DNA of 64,000 nucleotides from Protopterus annectens (GCF_019279795.1 NC_056733.1:1424683121-1424747120), one strand, 5' to 3'. Counted from the first letter of the stretch, positions 32,245 through 44,129 are shown. Notes: generated by a model not told the origin, from the letters alone. A program made the numbers and translations.

Positions 32245-35200
32245 TTGCATGGGTTCATAGATTACTAGGCTAATGGCCCAGGAGCCCTTGCAAGCCTAGC
32301 CAATTTCACCCAGAGTTTATCTAATTTTCTATCCCTAGGGGAAAGTTAACAAGGGTTAGCAAGTGAGATTTTAACTATTTCACAGACTGCCTCTGTCCAT
32401 AAGGGGCATGGGTGCCATCCTAGAAGTAAATTTGCAATTTCCCATCCATCAGTCCAGATTGCACTTGAAGATGCTCATGGAAGGGTTCTGCTTCATGTGA
32501 CTAGTAAACCTATTTCAGACAAGGAACAATCTCTGGGACACATATCTGTCTCTCCAGCATGATCTATTCATGTCAGCGATCAGGTTTAGATCTTTGGAGT
32601 GGGTAACCCTCATACAGTTAGTTTTGTAAATATGCAACATCTCCATCAGGGCTGGGTCAGAGACTGACTTTTAGGTTAGACACAGATCACCCCTCAGTAA
32701 TTTGTAGGAAACTGAATACAGTGATAGGGCTTTTAATCAGTCCACATATGACATGTTGGTTATACCCTGCATTTTTTGGTGAGAAACCTCTGAGAATGCT
32801 CCAATAATTGCAAGTGCATGAAGAGGTACATGCCAAAGGGTGCATTGTACTCAATTATTGGTTTGATAAGAGCTACGTACAGTGGTACTATGACATCCTT
32901 AGATCTGCATGCCATGCCCTTACTAATAAGCTGAGCCTACATCAAAGGATTGCCTCACCACCATAGACGAATGGTGGTGAGAATTCAGATCACTGTCTGA
33001 GTACCTAGATCTCTCACTACTAGGTCCGCTCTTTACAGAGCTGCTAGCAATGTTGTAATTTGCAGGGGTATTTGATTTCCCAAAGGGTATTATTATGCAC
33101 TTCTTCACATTTAGTTTGAGGCCATGGCTCAGATACCAATAATTAGTCTGTATCAGACCTTTCTGTAGGATATCAACATTGTTTGGGGAGTCAGTGATTG
33201 CCCCCAACTTGCAGTCATCAGCCAACGGCCATCTACATCTAACTTGACAACTGAAGAGTATATTCCAAACAGAAGTAGGGCCAGCACTAAGCCCTGTGGT
33301 ACTGCACTGGTGACTGGCATCTTGCTGGTTGTGGATTTCCCCACTCTAACAATGTGTCCTATCTGTGGACCATTTGGCTATCCATCTAGTTACATAGAGG
33401 TTTATGCCCCGTTTTGTGAGTTTATCTATAATAGCTGAGTGGGTATTGTGTCAAATGCCTTGGTCAAGTCAAGGTAGATGGTATGTACTGTCTTACCCAC
33501 ATCCGTGGCCTTGGAGACCTTCTCAAAGAAGTCCTCCAGATTCAGCAGACAGGATATGCTCTTGACAAAGCCGAACTGGGTTGGGTCTATCATCTGGAGA
33601 TTTCCTATGTCATTCTTCATCAGGTCCATGATCGTCCTTTCTGTAGCCTTGCATATGAGGCTAGTCAGACTTATAGATCAATAGTTTCCTGGGTCAGTTG
33701 ATGGTCCCCCCTTGTGTAGAGGGATGACTGTTGCTGTCCTCCACTCTACTGGGACAAAGCATGTCTGGAGACTGTGGTTAAGTAGAGATTGGAGTGGGTC
33801 TGCTAGGTCATGGTTCAAGCTATTTAATAGGCACCCTGGGATTCCGCCAAGGCCCATTGATGTCATGTTTCTAGCTTTAAAGAGTGCAGTGACAACCTGT
33901 TCTTTTATGATAACAGGCAAAGGAATGATAGAGATATTTTATGGACAGTGACCGGAGGTGATGAGGGGGTGAAATTTGAGCTGAATGTATTGGCCAGCAT
34001 TTTTGCTATTTCTTCTGGCAAGTATAGGTAGTGCCATCCTCAGCTAACTCAACCCATTGTTGAGCATTTCCCTTAAGATTTTGGACATAACTAAAATGTT
34101 TTGTGGTTTTCCTTTGCTTGGGAGGCTATTTTAGTCTTGTATTGAGCTTTTGACTTGATTAGTTCCCTGACTTGCCTGATGAGAATAGTGAGGGATTTTT
34201 TCTCTGTTGTGCCCATGGTGGCTTCTTTTTCTGGCTAGACCTGAGTTTAGTATGGTCTGGTACTGCCGTTTTAATGCAGTTGTTTAAAAAGTTGTACAGG
34301 GCATCCATGTATACTTTTCCATAGGCCTCCATATTTTTGGGGTTGGGGGAGGTTTAAAATTACCTATGCTATCACTTGGAAGGAGGTAATTTGTCTTGGA
34401 AAAAATCTTTAGGGTTTTAGGGTTTGATGGGGGTACTGCTGTTGCATTTATTTCAAAGGAGACCAATTTATGATCTGATCTTAGCAATTAGAACATTACA
34501 CTGGGGGATGCAACACTCACCTTATGTTTGTGAGTACTATGTCAAGGATATTTGAGCCCCTAGTGGGAGTGCAGACCAGCTGTTCCAAGCCATTTGCATT
34601 GACAAAGTTCAGGAATCTCTGACCCTGCACATTAGTGGTCATATATGTTTCCCACTTTAAGAAGGTGGTTGTTAAAATCACACATGAGTAGTGTGTTAGG
34701 CTGAATGATAAGTGATTCTAGTAGCTTCAGGTATGCAGAGTGGTTTTAATGGTTCATGGCTGGGGGCCTGCAGCTAGTGAGGATATGGTGGGGGATTTTG
34801 CCTATGGTAAGCTGGACATGGAGTAGCTCAAGCAAGTCATCCTGCTTGGCCTGTCTAGAGGTGTGATTGCTTTTTATGTTAAATGGAAACAACTCCTCCT
34901 TTTTTTTTTTTTCCTTTTCAGAGGATGGTTTGAAAAGCCTTGCAATGCTGGGGTGCTTTCTGCAGCCTTGAACCATGTTTCTGTAACTGCACAGATGTCA
35001 GCATTCTCCAGGGCAAAGAGAGCTTTCAGGGAGTGCAGTTTCTTGCTGAGACTCCTATCATTGAACAATAGTACCTTCAGCTAGGCATTAGAAGAATTTG
35101 CTATGTTGGTAGATCTGTTGGTTTGGCACTACCTAAAAAAGGCACCATGGGGGTGGCTAATGCATTGCCCAGTATTCAAAAGCCTAGCAGCATCAGGTGT

Positions 35201-35300
35201 AGACTGTCTCTGGCAAAGCAATGTGGTCTTTCGATCATGTTGTCCCAGGCTGACAAATACTGGATCCCCTTGGAATGGCCAAGGAGATCCATTATTTTCA
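32245..35300 (-). pseudogene. CR1-like LINE: ORF1 end, endonuclease, RT and 3' end
   Basis: The longest CR1 copy here, reading from 35300 down. ORF1 end with YLSAWDNM and FARDSLHLMLLGF (about 35255-35190; DxxH-type block of the esterase domain). Endonuclease start near 35068 (LHSLKALFALENADICAVTE), LLMCDFNNHLL near 34690 and LRSDHKLVSFEI near 34487 (the SDH block). RT fingers near 33900-33680 (VPVEWRTATVIPLHKGG), DPTQFGFVKS near 33570, YLDLTKAFDTIP near 33440 (motif A), SAVPQGLVLALLLFGIY near 33300 and LADD near 33210 (catalytic block, Leu for the usual aromatic). The C-terminal domain lies near 32700-32360, and the 3' end (TGGGCCATTAGCCTAGTAAT) near 32250 matches 48235. Numerous stops and frameshifts. 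Confidence 0.8.
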
Positions 35301-35994
35301 CATACAAAACAAAAACATTTTATTATTGCTGTAGCAGCATACTCATTAAATGCAATTCAAATTCAGATGCAATAAACAGCAACACTATAGCTTGGTGAGT
35401 CATACTTGTCTACATTTTAAATAAATGACATGTTTAATGATGCTACTAATGCTGCAGATATGTTGCTGTCCTGGAATTTGGTTAATCACATGTACTTTCT
35501 AATGGAATTTCCAAGGCTACACAACATGAAGAGGATTTTTTTTCTTTTCTTTAAGTTTTCATTTTCTCAGAGTGTGACATTGCAGGTAGTATATATAGAG
35601 ACGTAGGGAGCAGGAGGGTTCAATAAATGTTCTATAGTATTTTGCAAGATTTTACTTTTGATTAGTTTAGGTAGATTTGTGATTATATTTAGTATTTTGG
35701 GTGAGCGTTTCACATCTTTATTTAGGGAAACACAATATTTCATCACATTCTACAATTAGCACTTTTCAGTACTTTTGTGTATGCATCCTACTTTCTTTAT
35801 ATCTGCCAAGTATGGAATAGTTCTGGAGTCTGTGGTCTGTACTTCTGATGCTGACACACTAGGAGTTACTACAGGTAAATCTTCATCAGACAGGTCCAGA
35901 TTCAGATGAACATACTTCTCATCTACTGTTCCTTCAGGAAATGCCTTCTAGATGCCTTTTTTGGATTTTCCCTTAAAACTTTTTTCGACACAGT
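35301..35994. other. No gene seen
   Basis: AT-rich; the CR1 copy appears 5'-truncated at about 35300. Confidence 0.5.
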
Positions 35995-36240
35995 CAGAGT
36001 GAAACCATACCTCTCAACCATACCAAATTCCTTGGTAAATACCGGTTTTGAGGGTAAAATATTGGGGTGCCACAAATTCCAGAGTGGCCCTTTAATTTCC
36101 GAAATTCCCAGGTTCTTTTTTTGAAGTTTTTTTTTTGACAATTTTGTTCCTGATGTCATCACGTGCAGGGCGTGCGCGATGATGTCAGCTTCACAAGGCA
36201 GACAGACAGCCTGTCAGAATTCAGCTGCCAATTCATTCAT
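35995..36240 (+). repeat. Dispersed repeat with promoter-like motifs (copy 1)
   Basis: Shares with the complement of 55690-55865, in order: CCATACCTCTCAACCAT (there CCAGACCTCCCAACCAT), a hairpin-like GGTTTT block, GGGGTGCCAC, GATGATGTCAGC (there AATGACGTCAGC) and a CTGTCAG block before GAATTCAGCT (there GAATTAAGCT). It includes ATGTCATCACGTGCAGG, combining a CRE-like half and a CACGTG E-box. It is locally GC-rich. Family not identified. Confidence 0.55.
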
Positions 36241-36755
36241 TACTACTTAATTTAACCTTACCGGTCCACGGGTTTTATTCAGGCAGTGAGCGCAGCACAT
36301 CTTTCTTCCCACGGCTCCTAGAGGTAAGGCAAAAGAAAAGACTGCACTACTAGAGCTAGTGGCAGGGGCCAAGAGGGACAGCCCACACTGGGTGGCACTT
36401 TGGACTGTTTACTTAATTCTTGGGACCGGTCTTTTTCTTATGTCCTGCTTTGCTGCTTAACACAGCATTTCTCGCTGCATTGAAATGTGTGTGATTTTCT
36501 TATGTATGAGAGAAACGAGACAAGTAAAGTGTAGTTCTTGGTGCATTGATTTTTTTTTGCTGGGCACACTGCATTGATTTTATTATGTAGGAGAGAAATG
36601 AGACAATTGAAGTGTATGCGCTGCATTGGTTTTATTATGTACAAGAGAAAGCTGCTGTATTGATCTTCTTAGACAAGTGGAGACAATTTTTGAGTGTACT
36701 GCTATTATTTGAATGTTTGATATTCTTAGACGATTGAATTTCCCTTGCATTATTA
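36241..36755. other. No gene seen
   Basis: Nothing recognised apart from short direct repeats of a TTTTATTATGTA-type word. Confidence 0.5.
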
Positions 36756-36764
36756 AGGGCTCAA

Positions 36765-36821
<57 letters not shown>

Positions 36822-36892
36822 AATGTTTGATTTTCTCACACAATGTGTGTGTGGGCTCGAGACGTGTTTGTGTGTGCTTGCGTGGACTTGAG

Positions 36893-36937
<45 letters not shown>

Positions 36938-37020
36938 CTTGAGACGTTTCTGTGTGTGAGCTTGAAACATGTTTGTGTGGGCTTGAGACATCTGTGTGTG
37001 AGTGTTTGTGTGTGTATAGG
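36756..37020. repeat. GT-rich minisatellite with GGCTTGAGAC spacers
   Basis: Two long GT tracts (36768-36820 and 36894-36936) and shorter ones are separated by variants of GGGCTTGAGACRTGT at about 36756, 36855, 36883, 36935, 36958 and 36979. The unit length varies with the GT tract. Confidence 0.85.
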
Positions 37021-37469
37021 AGTTAGGGTTACTCAGACTCAAACCCTGTTCCTTAGATACAAGAGGCAAGAGCCTAAATTCTCTACCCATACCACCACTT
37101 GTGAATCAAGGAGTTAAGTCCATAGTTCTCAACTGTTCAAAGTTTCACAGAATGTCTGGAATGTTTGGTTCATACTTTGGTCTGCTCCTCTTAAAATGTG
37201 TGGTTTTCTGGCAAATCAGTGAGAACTGACTTCACTAAATAATGATAGCCATTTAAGTTTCAGTCTTCCTACCTTTCAGGAAATGCATGGTAACACAAAA
37301 CATTTTATTCTAGCAACTTTCTAAGATTATACAAGCAATGTTTAAAATGTGTCTTTGGTTTTGGGCCTTTGTCCCCCTCCCAACAAATTTTGGCTTTTTC
37401 CAGATTTCTTGTGCTGCATAATTCTTTGGGGGTGAGAAGTTTAGTGTTGCTTATGCCAAATCTGTTTGT
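37021..37469. other. No gene seen
   Basis: No recognisable features. Confidence 0.5.
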
Positions 37470-37640
37470 GTTGTTAGTAGCACAACAGGTAGTGTACTTC
37501 CTTTTGATGCAGAAGGCTGTGGGTTCTACTCCGAGTATGTGGATGGATTGCTGATACTGTACTGTGTTGTACTTTTAAAGGGGGTGGATGCTGCAGTCCT
37601 GAGAATGTGCTGAGATACCTAGTAACTATGAACCTGTTAT
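37470..37640 (+). mobile_element. tRNA-derived SINE candidate
   Basis: TAGCACAACAGG (37478-37489) fits the A-box consensus exactly and GGTTCTACTCC (37522-37532) the B box with one change, 33 bases apart. A body follows with GTACTGTGTTGTACTTTTAA and ends near ACCTAGTAACTATGAACC. No second copy of the body was found here, and the edges are uncertain. Confidence 0.5.
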
Positions 37641-38046
37641 CCGTTTGCCATCCATTCCCTATTGCAATATTACTAGCTTATCATTTTCTTAATGTAACAT
37701 AGGTAATTTATTCTTTGAGGGCAACAGGCACTTTATTTGTAGATGAAACAATGAAATATAAAGTTTAAATGAAATCTAAATAATCATTGTAGAAATAAAA
37801 CATAAAGCAGTATGCACATTACAGTGTTTATGGTAAATGAGCAGAAATAGTCAAGTAATGAGACATTGGAATGGCTGCAAGGGGAGGGCTGTGTTTGGGG
37901 GGGGACCCATTCAACCATGATTTTGTGAGGTAGGGGAGGGCGGCAAACTCAAAGACAGCCCCAAATGGCACAAATTCTAGCTATGCCACTGATCAGCAGG
38001 CCACGGAGAATGACTTTTGGAGGTCCTAGCAAACTAAGATATTATT
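37641..38046. other. No gene seen
   Basis: Contains a G-run at about 37888-37906; otherwise nothing recognised. Confidence 0.45.
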
Positions 38047-38400
38047 TTGCTAAGATTAGAATATTGCCTATTTTTACCAAAAAAAAACATACTGCAAGTC
38101 ACTAAAAACAAAATCCTAAGGTTTATCATTTCCCATCCCAGTGAACAGCATTACACATTTCAAAAAATGGTTACCATTTACTATAGGAGACAATTTTTTT
38201 TGTGGAAATATCTGACTTCTAAACTTTTATATGAGAGTTGTTGTGCACCTTTGCAAAGTGAGTTTATATTTCATTTAGAGACAGCATGGAAACTAAACTA
38301 CTGAGAGCTCCCTTTAATCTTTACCAGTAATGAAAAACATTTTCTAAAATTGTCCCTGAATCTTGTAGAAATGTCTCTCAGAAGATTAGACAAAGTGAGA
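38047..38400 (+). pseudogene. Possible C-terminal end of a non-LTR reverse transcriptase
   Basis: The frame from 38047 reads LQVTKNKILRFIISHP, then HYTFQKMVTIYYRRQFFLWK and KLLYESC. That layout resembles the post-RT region of L2/Rex-like LINEs (LQxxQNKxLRxI ... LxxRRxxxLxK). A neighbouring frame has KTFSKIVPESCRNVSQKIRQ, similar to the final helix region. No catalytic motif is present and the match is weak. Confidence 0.35.
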
Positions 38401-38668
38401 ATAGTATCATTAAAATAACAGCTAAAGGCAATGTTAGTACAGGAGCCTAAATGTAAGTGTTTCAAAGGTAATGTTTTGTGTGGATAGTTCTGCAATAGAT
38501 TGCTTAAATATTTGCTTAAATATTTTCCATAGAAAATATTGTTTCATAGTGGTTCTTTTCCCCGGGTTGATTTTCACTGTTCCAGGAGTTTGATGTACTG
38601 AAGATTTGGCAAAGTCATCCCAATGAAGTGAGATTTGATAGTCTGGTAAGTTGATGTTTTGAAGTAGA

Positions 38669-38670
<2 letters not shown>
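38401..38670. other. No gene seen
   Basis: Nothing recognised up to the AT tract. Confidence 0.45.

Positions 38671-38735
<65 letters not shown>
38671..38735. repeat. (AT)n microsatellite
   Basis: About 32 uninterrupted TA units. Confidence 0.97.
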
Positions 38736-38737
<2 letters not shown>

Positions 38738-38908
38738 AGTAACTAATAATATGTCAAAAAAGGCTGCTGAGATCTGCTATTTTAATGTGCAGTATATTCA
38801 TCATATATTATAGTAAGAAAGTGTGATGTGTATAATCACATGTTATGGTGGTAAAAAATCTGTAACAGGCGAGCTTAATGTTAATCGCCTGTAAGGTGAT
38901 GTTAAAAC

Positions 38909-38919
38909 CAAAGTTTGCA
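38909..38919. repeat. Left target-site duplication of the L1-like element
   Basis: CAAAGTTTGCA, repeated at 42046-42056. Counting the A-run and one C/A difference, it extends to 16 bases starting AAAACC. The preceding GTTAAAA resembles the TT/AAAA site cut by L1 endonuclease. Confidence 0.75.
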
Positions 38920-38921
38920 GG

Positions 38922-38935
38922 ACTTCAAGATGGCT
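38922..38935 (+). promoter_or_regulatory. YY1-type motif at the L1 5' end
   Basis: TTCAAGATGGCTGC begins about 5 bases from the element start. AAGATGGC is the YY1 core word. In human L1 a YY1 site occupies almost the same place and sets the start of transcription. Function here is inferred. Confidence 0.45.
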
Positions 38936-39201
38936 GCAGTTTTATTAACACTGTCATTCCTTAGCTCCTGTAGGGATTTCAATAATCTAATCAAATCGGT
39001 ATAGAGCTCAACTAAACAAGATAAATACTATAATTGTACTGCTATAATCTGCCTTCCAAATACCTTAAAACTGAAAAAAAAAACAAATATTATCAGCTAA
39101 AAGTAGGAAGATTAATTTGGATTGGGCCTGGGATTCCTGCCTGACAGCATCCACGAGGTGTGTCTTACTATCTTTTACACAGAGAAAAGAAAAATCTAAA
39201 A

Positions 39202-40098
39202 ATGTCAATTGAAGCTGATATTATGGACATTAAAACCACAAAAAGAAAATTTTTGATAGTGGCATCAACTGAAAAAGATGTTTTATCCAAAAGACCTAGA
39301 ACTGGGAAACGACAAGATACAAGTAAAAAGGCAAATAAAACCAAATCAGAACAACTTACAAGTTTTGAAGATTTAAAGATAGCCCTACAACCAATACAGA
39401 CTACTCTACATAAGTTCTCTGATCAGCTCCAGACATTTGGGGACTCTATTAATCAAATCGGCAACAGAATGGAAAAAACTGAAGCAAGACTCCTAGAGAA
39501 TTAAATCAAACTAGAGCATCTGCAGAAGGAATCAGAAAATAATTCTAAACATATACAGGAGATGCAACAAAAAATCCTCAACACTGAAGCTAGATCCAGG
39601 CATAATAACATAATTATTAGAGGAATCCCTGAACAGATTGAACAGACTAAACTCATGGAAACGATCCAGCAGATCTTTGCCTCCCTGCTGGAAAACACGA
39701 CTGAAGCAAAACAAGTAATCATTGAAAGAGCTCACTGAGTGATCTGCTTCTCACAAATCACTGAAAAACCTAGACGGGTTTATGTTAAAACATTAAATTA
39801 CCAAGACATTTACAAAATGATTTTAGCTGTCAAAAAAAATAAGTACCTTACATAGAATGACAATAAAATCTTCTTCACACAAGATCTACCACTGCAAATA
39901 AAACAGGAGAGACAAAAGTTATCTCCCTTTTGTGTCTATTTAATCCAGAAACAAATTAAATTTCAAATGAGATACCCTAATGCTCTTCCCTTCCAACATA
40001 ATGACACTAAATACACAGTGTCGACAGTTAAAGAGGCAAGAAATGCATTTTAAAATACCTTTAAAGAGTTGACTACAAATGAAACCATCAATGATTGA
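39202..40098 (+). pseudogene. L1-like ORF1 (RNA-binding chaperone) with four in-frame stops
   Basis: ORF1 protein binds L1 RNA as a trimer. One frame runs from ATG at 39202 to TGA at 40096-40098, 299 codons, close to the usual length. The N-terminus is basic (KRPRTGKRQDTSKKANKTKS). A heptad-like coiled coil follows (about codons 55-125), then the RRM-like part (RHNNIIIRGIPEQ near 39595, VIIERAH near 39718) and the C-terminal domain (KIFFTQDLPLQIKQERQKL near 39867). Stops interrupt at 39502 (TAA), 39736 (TGA), 39853 (TAG) and 40051 (TAA), with no frameshift. The ATG at 39160 is in frame but upstream of the conserved start; 39202 is chosen because the following Ser-Ile-Glu start looks like a clean N-terminus. 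Confidence 0.8.
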
Positions 40099-40259
40099 TT
40101 GCAATTGGAGCTTGTCTCTTGATGTGTTGACTTGCTTACTTTAAGTACTCTAATTATGAATTAAACTCAGAGAATAATTATTAATTTAACCCAGAGAAAT
40201 CCCTAACTTTCCCAATTAACCCTCATACCAACTTCTTGCCTACCCCTTCCCAATGGAAA

Positions 40260-41682
40260 TCAAATTCAGTCACCGTTTGAAATATCCTTTCAACAAGACT
40301 CAAAATTATTCTACCAAAGTAATATTACCAAGCTTTGGCAAGCAATACAACAGGATCTTCTTAAATGGAATAAAACCCAACTTTCATTTCTATCAAAAGT
40401 AGCAGATATTAAGATGAACATATTGCTTCAAATATAATGGTACATAACAATTTTTTCAAGCTACTTTACTCCTCTTTGTCCAAATTCTTATGGTCTCCTA
40501 AATCAGTCAGAATTGCATATAAAGAACTGGTATACCCTAAAAATCAAGGAGGGCTGAATTTTCTAGACTTCAAATTATACTATGACATTATCAATGCTAG
40601 CAGGCTTACAAATATTTCCAACTATAACGCAAATATGAAGACATGGACACCGGTCTGGATGGAACTTTTTATAATTATGTTAAAAGTTTCAACTTTAATC
40701 TTAAAGATGTTCCCTTCCTTAACAAGGAGAGTCTAAAAAACATGAAGCTGCACATATCCTTAAAAATAAAATAATCAGTTTTCAAAAACTCATTGATATC
40801 TTAAATGTATCCAATGCCTTCAACACCTTGCAACCATTACAGCTTAACCCAAACTTTAAACTTAATAATAGAATGCTTAACCTTAACAGTTTCCCTCTCC
40901 TAAAACAGAAATGTCTCCTAGATCCTTACCCCCTTAGAAACCACTCTATAACAGGGATGAGACTAGCATTTGACCTTCCTAAAAGCTATACCATTATTCT
41001 GAGATAGATAAAAGAACTGAGTGCCAAAATCCTGGAAAATCCTAAACTTAATGAAAATGACATTGATACATGCAGAATTCTTTGGAACATCCTATTAATG
41101 AAGAAGAAAATGATTTATAATACATTTAAACTTAGAATGTCACTCAAATACCAAAATGAAGTTCTCATTTGCAAGTATTGGACTAAACTAGACCCAACAA
41201 TTACATTCAGCCAAAAAATTCGATCCATCCAAATAACTACAAGATCAAGCCCCTTTAAAAAAACTTAATTATATATAACTAATGATTTTAAATGACTCTT
41301 ACCTTACCCCAACTGTTTTAAATAAGTTTGACCCTAAACCCTCCCCATTCCGCCCATACTTTGATTCTCAAAAGGCAGATCTTTTACATATTTTTTGGAG
41401 CTGTAAATACTCCTTCAAACTCTGGTGCTCTCTAAAAATCAAATTACAAAAATTTCCTGGAAATTTGTTATGCTGCGTACCCCTCCTCCAGGTTTGAAGA
41501 AACTACAAATACACATACTAGTTACTCTCTTTTCCTTTTATAAATTCTATATTATACTAAACTGGAAAGATAGATCCCAACTCTCTTGGAAAGGGTTTAA
41601 ACAAATGGTAGTCAAGTACATAACAGCCCATAAATACTTAATGCATAGTCAAAAACTACAGCCGCCTTTTCTAGACTACTAG
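40260..41682 (+). pseudogene. L1-like ORF2 C-terminal region
   Basis: Fragments in several frames follow the order of the L1 ORF2 tail: LSFLSKVADIKMNIL near 40385-40430 (thumb), then ELVYPKNQGGLNFLDFKLYY near 40530-40590 and SFPLLKQK near 40893. The Cys-bearing end is ADLLHIFWSCKYSFKLW near 41380-41430, followed by SWKGFKQMVVKYITAHKYL near 41590. These blocks also occur, with differences, in the L1 copy at 56.2-57.4 kb. All of endonuclease and RT is missing. It is broken by several frameshifts and stops. Confidence 0.75.
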
Positions 41683-42016
41683 AATTTATTATCTGATCAC
41701 TTTTTACACTAAAGACAGTACTCATTTTATATCCTTTAGGGTTGGAGTCCTGCTTTACTTTTAGTTATTTAATCACATCTTTATTTACTTTTCATTTTTC
41801 ATCTGTCAGAGCCTCTGTAGCTTATAAGTTAGACATGAATGACTAACCATATATGTTCAAATGTTTACACAAGATTAGGCAAATGGCACCTTTGTATATA
41901 GTTTGTTAACGGTACATTGTATATCGTTATGTACTAGGAATTGTTGGTTAATACTGCCATTATCATTGATGATATATGTCTTTACTGTTGTTACTAATGC
42001 TGTATTCATACAATAC

Positions 42017-42022
42017 AATAAA
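42017..42022 (+). terminator. L1 polyadenylation signal
   Basis: AATAAA, nine bases before the A tail. Confidence 0.75.
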
Positions 42023-42045
42023 GATTTTTGAAAAAAAAAAAAAAA

Positions 42046-42056
42046 CAAAGTTTGCA
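42046..42056. repeat. Right target-site duplication of the L1-like element
   Basis: CAAAGTTTGCA directly after the A tail. Confidence 0.75.
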
Positions 42057-44129
42057 ACTCAAAATGATGGAGACATTTGTCTCTTGTAAAGATGTATTTT
42101 CTTGGCAAAGAATTGAGATTCTCGATGAAACCCTGACCAGAAGGACCTGTAGAGTACCAAAAGTTTACCTGTATATTTACCTATGGAGCACCAATAGCTT
42201 AGCTGTGACTTTATTCAAGGAACATCAATAACATTTCTTTCTTTAAAGGTATTTTTGTTTGTATGTCTTTTATTAATTATATAACTCAGTAACAAAAAAT
42301 GTTTATACATTTTTATTATTCATAGGATCACAGAACTTACAAGACAGCTGAGCCTCATGGCCACTTCCAGCTTACCAATAACTACCCCTTACGCCTTATC
42401 TCTCATTTACCAAGTTCTTGGACTGAATGCGTAAGGCAGCTTCATCAGAGCTACAATACATGAGAATTGTAATGGAGCCTGTATTCCATTAATGACTTTA
42501 AAGGGAACGGAGAACCCCAGAACTGGAATATAAGTGAACTAAAAGTACCACTGAGCAAACAGTGTGCTTGTTTTCATTTTATCTTGACAGTAACATTACT
42601 TTTAGGTTTTTGTACTGTCAAGAAAATTCACTTAAGCCTGTGAGATTGTCTCCACAGTCTGTCACTTCTTACACAGAGAGAATGCAAGCATAATTCATTC
42701 TTTATATCCTAAATTATACTGTTTTTTTTCATTCCTGCATCACAGCCTGAAAATGCAACCATTTCTGAATTAATTATCCTACTTGCAATAAATATATCTC
42801 TTACCAATACTATTTCTCAGTGTTTACACCACCATAAACAATTACTATTTTTTCAGTAACCTGTTATACTTTCTCAAACAAACAAAATGGAGAAACTAAG
42901 AAACTCTAGTGCAAGTCAGTACAATTTGTGTGGTGTAGCCAGAAATTACATTTTGTACTCAAACCTTATGCTGTTACCCTCACCATCTACCTGTCATTTT
43001 AAAAATGTACTCAACCCTCAAAATACTTCCCCTAGACATATAAGACTGGAACACATTATTTTTGGATATTAGCATTTATAGCCATAAAACAACTATTTTT
43101 AGAGGTGAACTCCTTTCAGACAAGAATGCTTTGTATATGTTTATACTGTAAATATTGCTTTATATACTTCTAAATATTCCATGCTTTTTGAGAACTGAGT
43201 ATGCTGAGTATGCCTAGCTACATCCCCAAACACAAACATGGGACAGCATATTGTGGCTTTTCAGGACAGCAGTATGGTTTTCCATGAGCAGACAAACATG
43301 ACAGTCACTGTACTGGACATCCTAAAGGCCATATGACCACTAAAGAAATTAAGTAAAAATTATGACACTCTAGCATACCTTGTTTCTTTTAAACTATATG
43401 CCATCCAGAAGAACTGGGCTCAGTCTGACTATACTAAAAGTTGTCTTAGCACATACGGGCATGAAAAGTACTGACTGTATTTATTACCAAAAACTAAAGA
43501 AGAAACCACTAGCTGATGCAAGTGTGTCCTCTCAAACACAAGTAATGAAACTTAATAAAATGACATTTAGTCCATATAAAATTATAAGAACACAAAATAA
43601 TCTAAATCATAGTTTATGTTTATGGTTAGAACCAGAAGTGAACAGTAAAAGTAAAATGGCAGACATTTTAGCTGCTTATAAATTCAAAAGGACTCTTCCT
43701 TGCAATTTATATACATGGGTTTTTCCAATTGACCTTAAGACCACTGTTCATCTGGCTCTGGTAATTGAAAGCATGCTAACTTTGAAGTGTTGTTTAAAAC
43801 TATATAAGTTAAACCTGAAATTGAAAATTTACAGATGCATATGAACATGTAAACAATGTCAGTGACTGAAATACTCTATTTTAGAAGTGGGGAGAGGAGA
43901 CACATTGATAAAGATTGTTTCAATATCAAAATGATTGCTGTGCCTACCCAAAATGTGATTTCTGATGAAAATATAAATGCTAAGCCTATCAAAAAATATT
44001 ATTTCTAACCAACATGCTGAAAATTAAAATATAGCAATGGAACGTGATAAAGTAACTGCTAGACTAGTAAAGTCATCATATTGAATCTCTTTGCCACTAC
44101 CAAGCAAAATCATCACAATTATTAAAGAG
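42057..44129. other. No recognised gene; long frame at 43380-43844 unexplained
   Basis: A 154-codon plus-strand frame (43380-43844) has no motif I know and is about as long as expected by chance once in this much AT-rich DNA. CTGATGAA on the minus strand at 42441-42448 is a weak echo of the Penelope terminal motif. Confidence 0.45.

Larger units (their letters stand above)
38920..42045 (+). mobile_element. L1-like element, internally deleted (ORF1 kept, ORF2 reduced to its C-terminus)
   Basis: A 3.1-kb insertion with a complete-looking 5' UTR (38920-39201), ORF1 (39202-40098), a junction region (40099-40260), the C-terminal third of ORF2 (40260-41682), a 3' UTR with AATAAA at 42017-42022, and an A tail at 42031-42045. 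Target duplications flank it. The endonuclease and RT domains are absent, so it resembles the half-L1 (HAL1) layout known from mammals. Confidence 0.8.

Noticed and set aside
42426..42460. Fourth Penelope stem motif on minus (CTGATGAA at 42448-42441)
   Set aside because: The stem and the GAAA block are not convincing, and no Penelope sequence adjoins.
43380..43844. 154-codon open frame on plus
   Set aside because: No domain, signal or repeat match; composition tracks the AT-rich background, and about one frame of this length is expected by chance in a window of this size.
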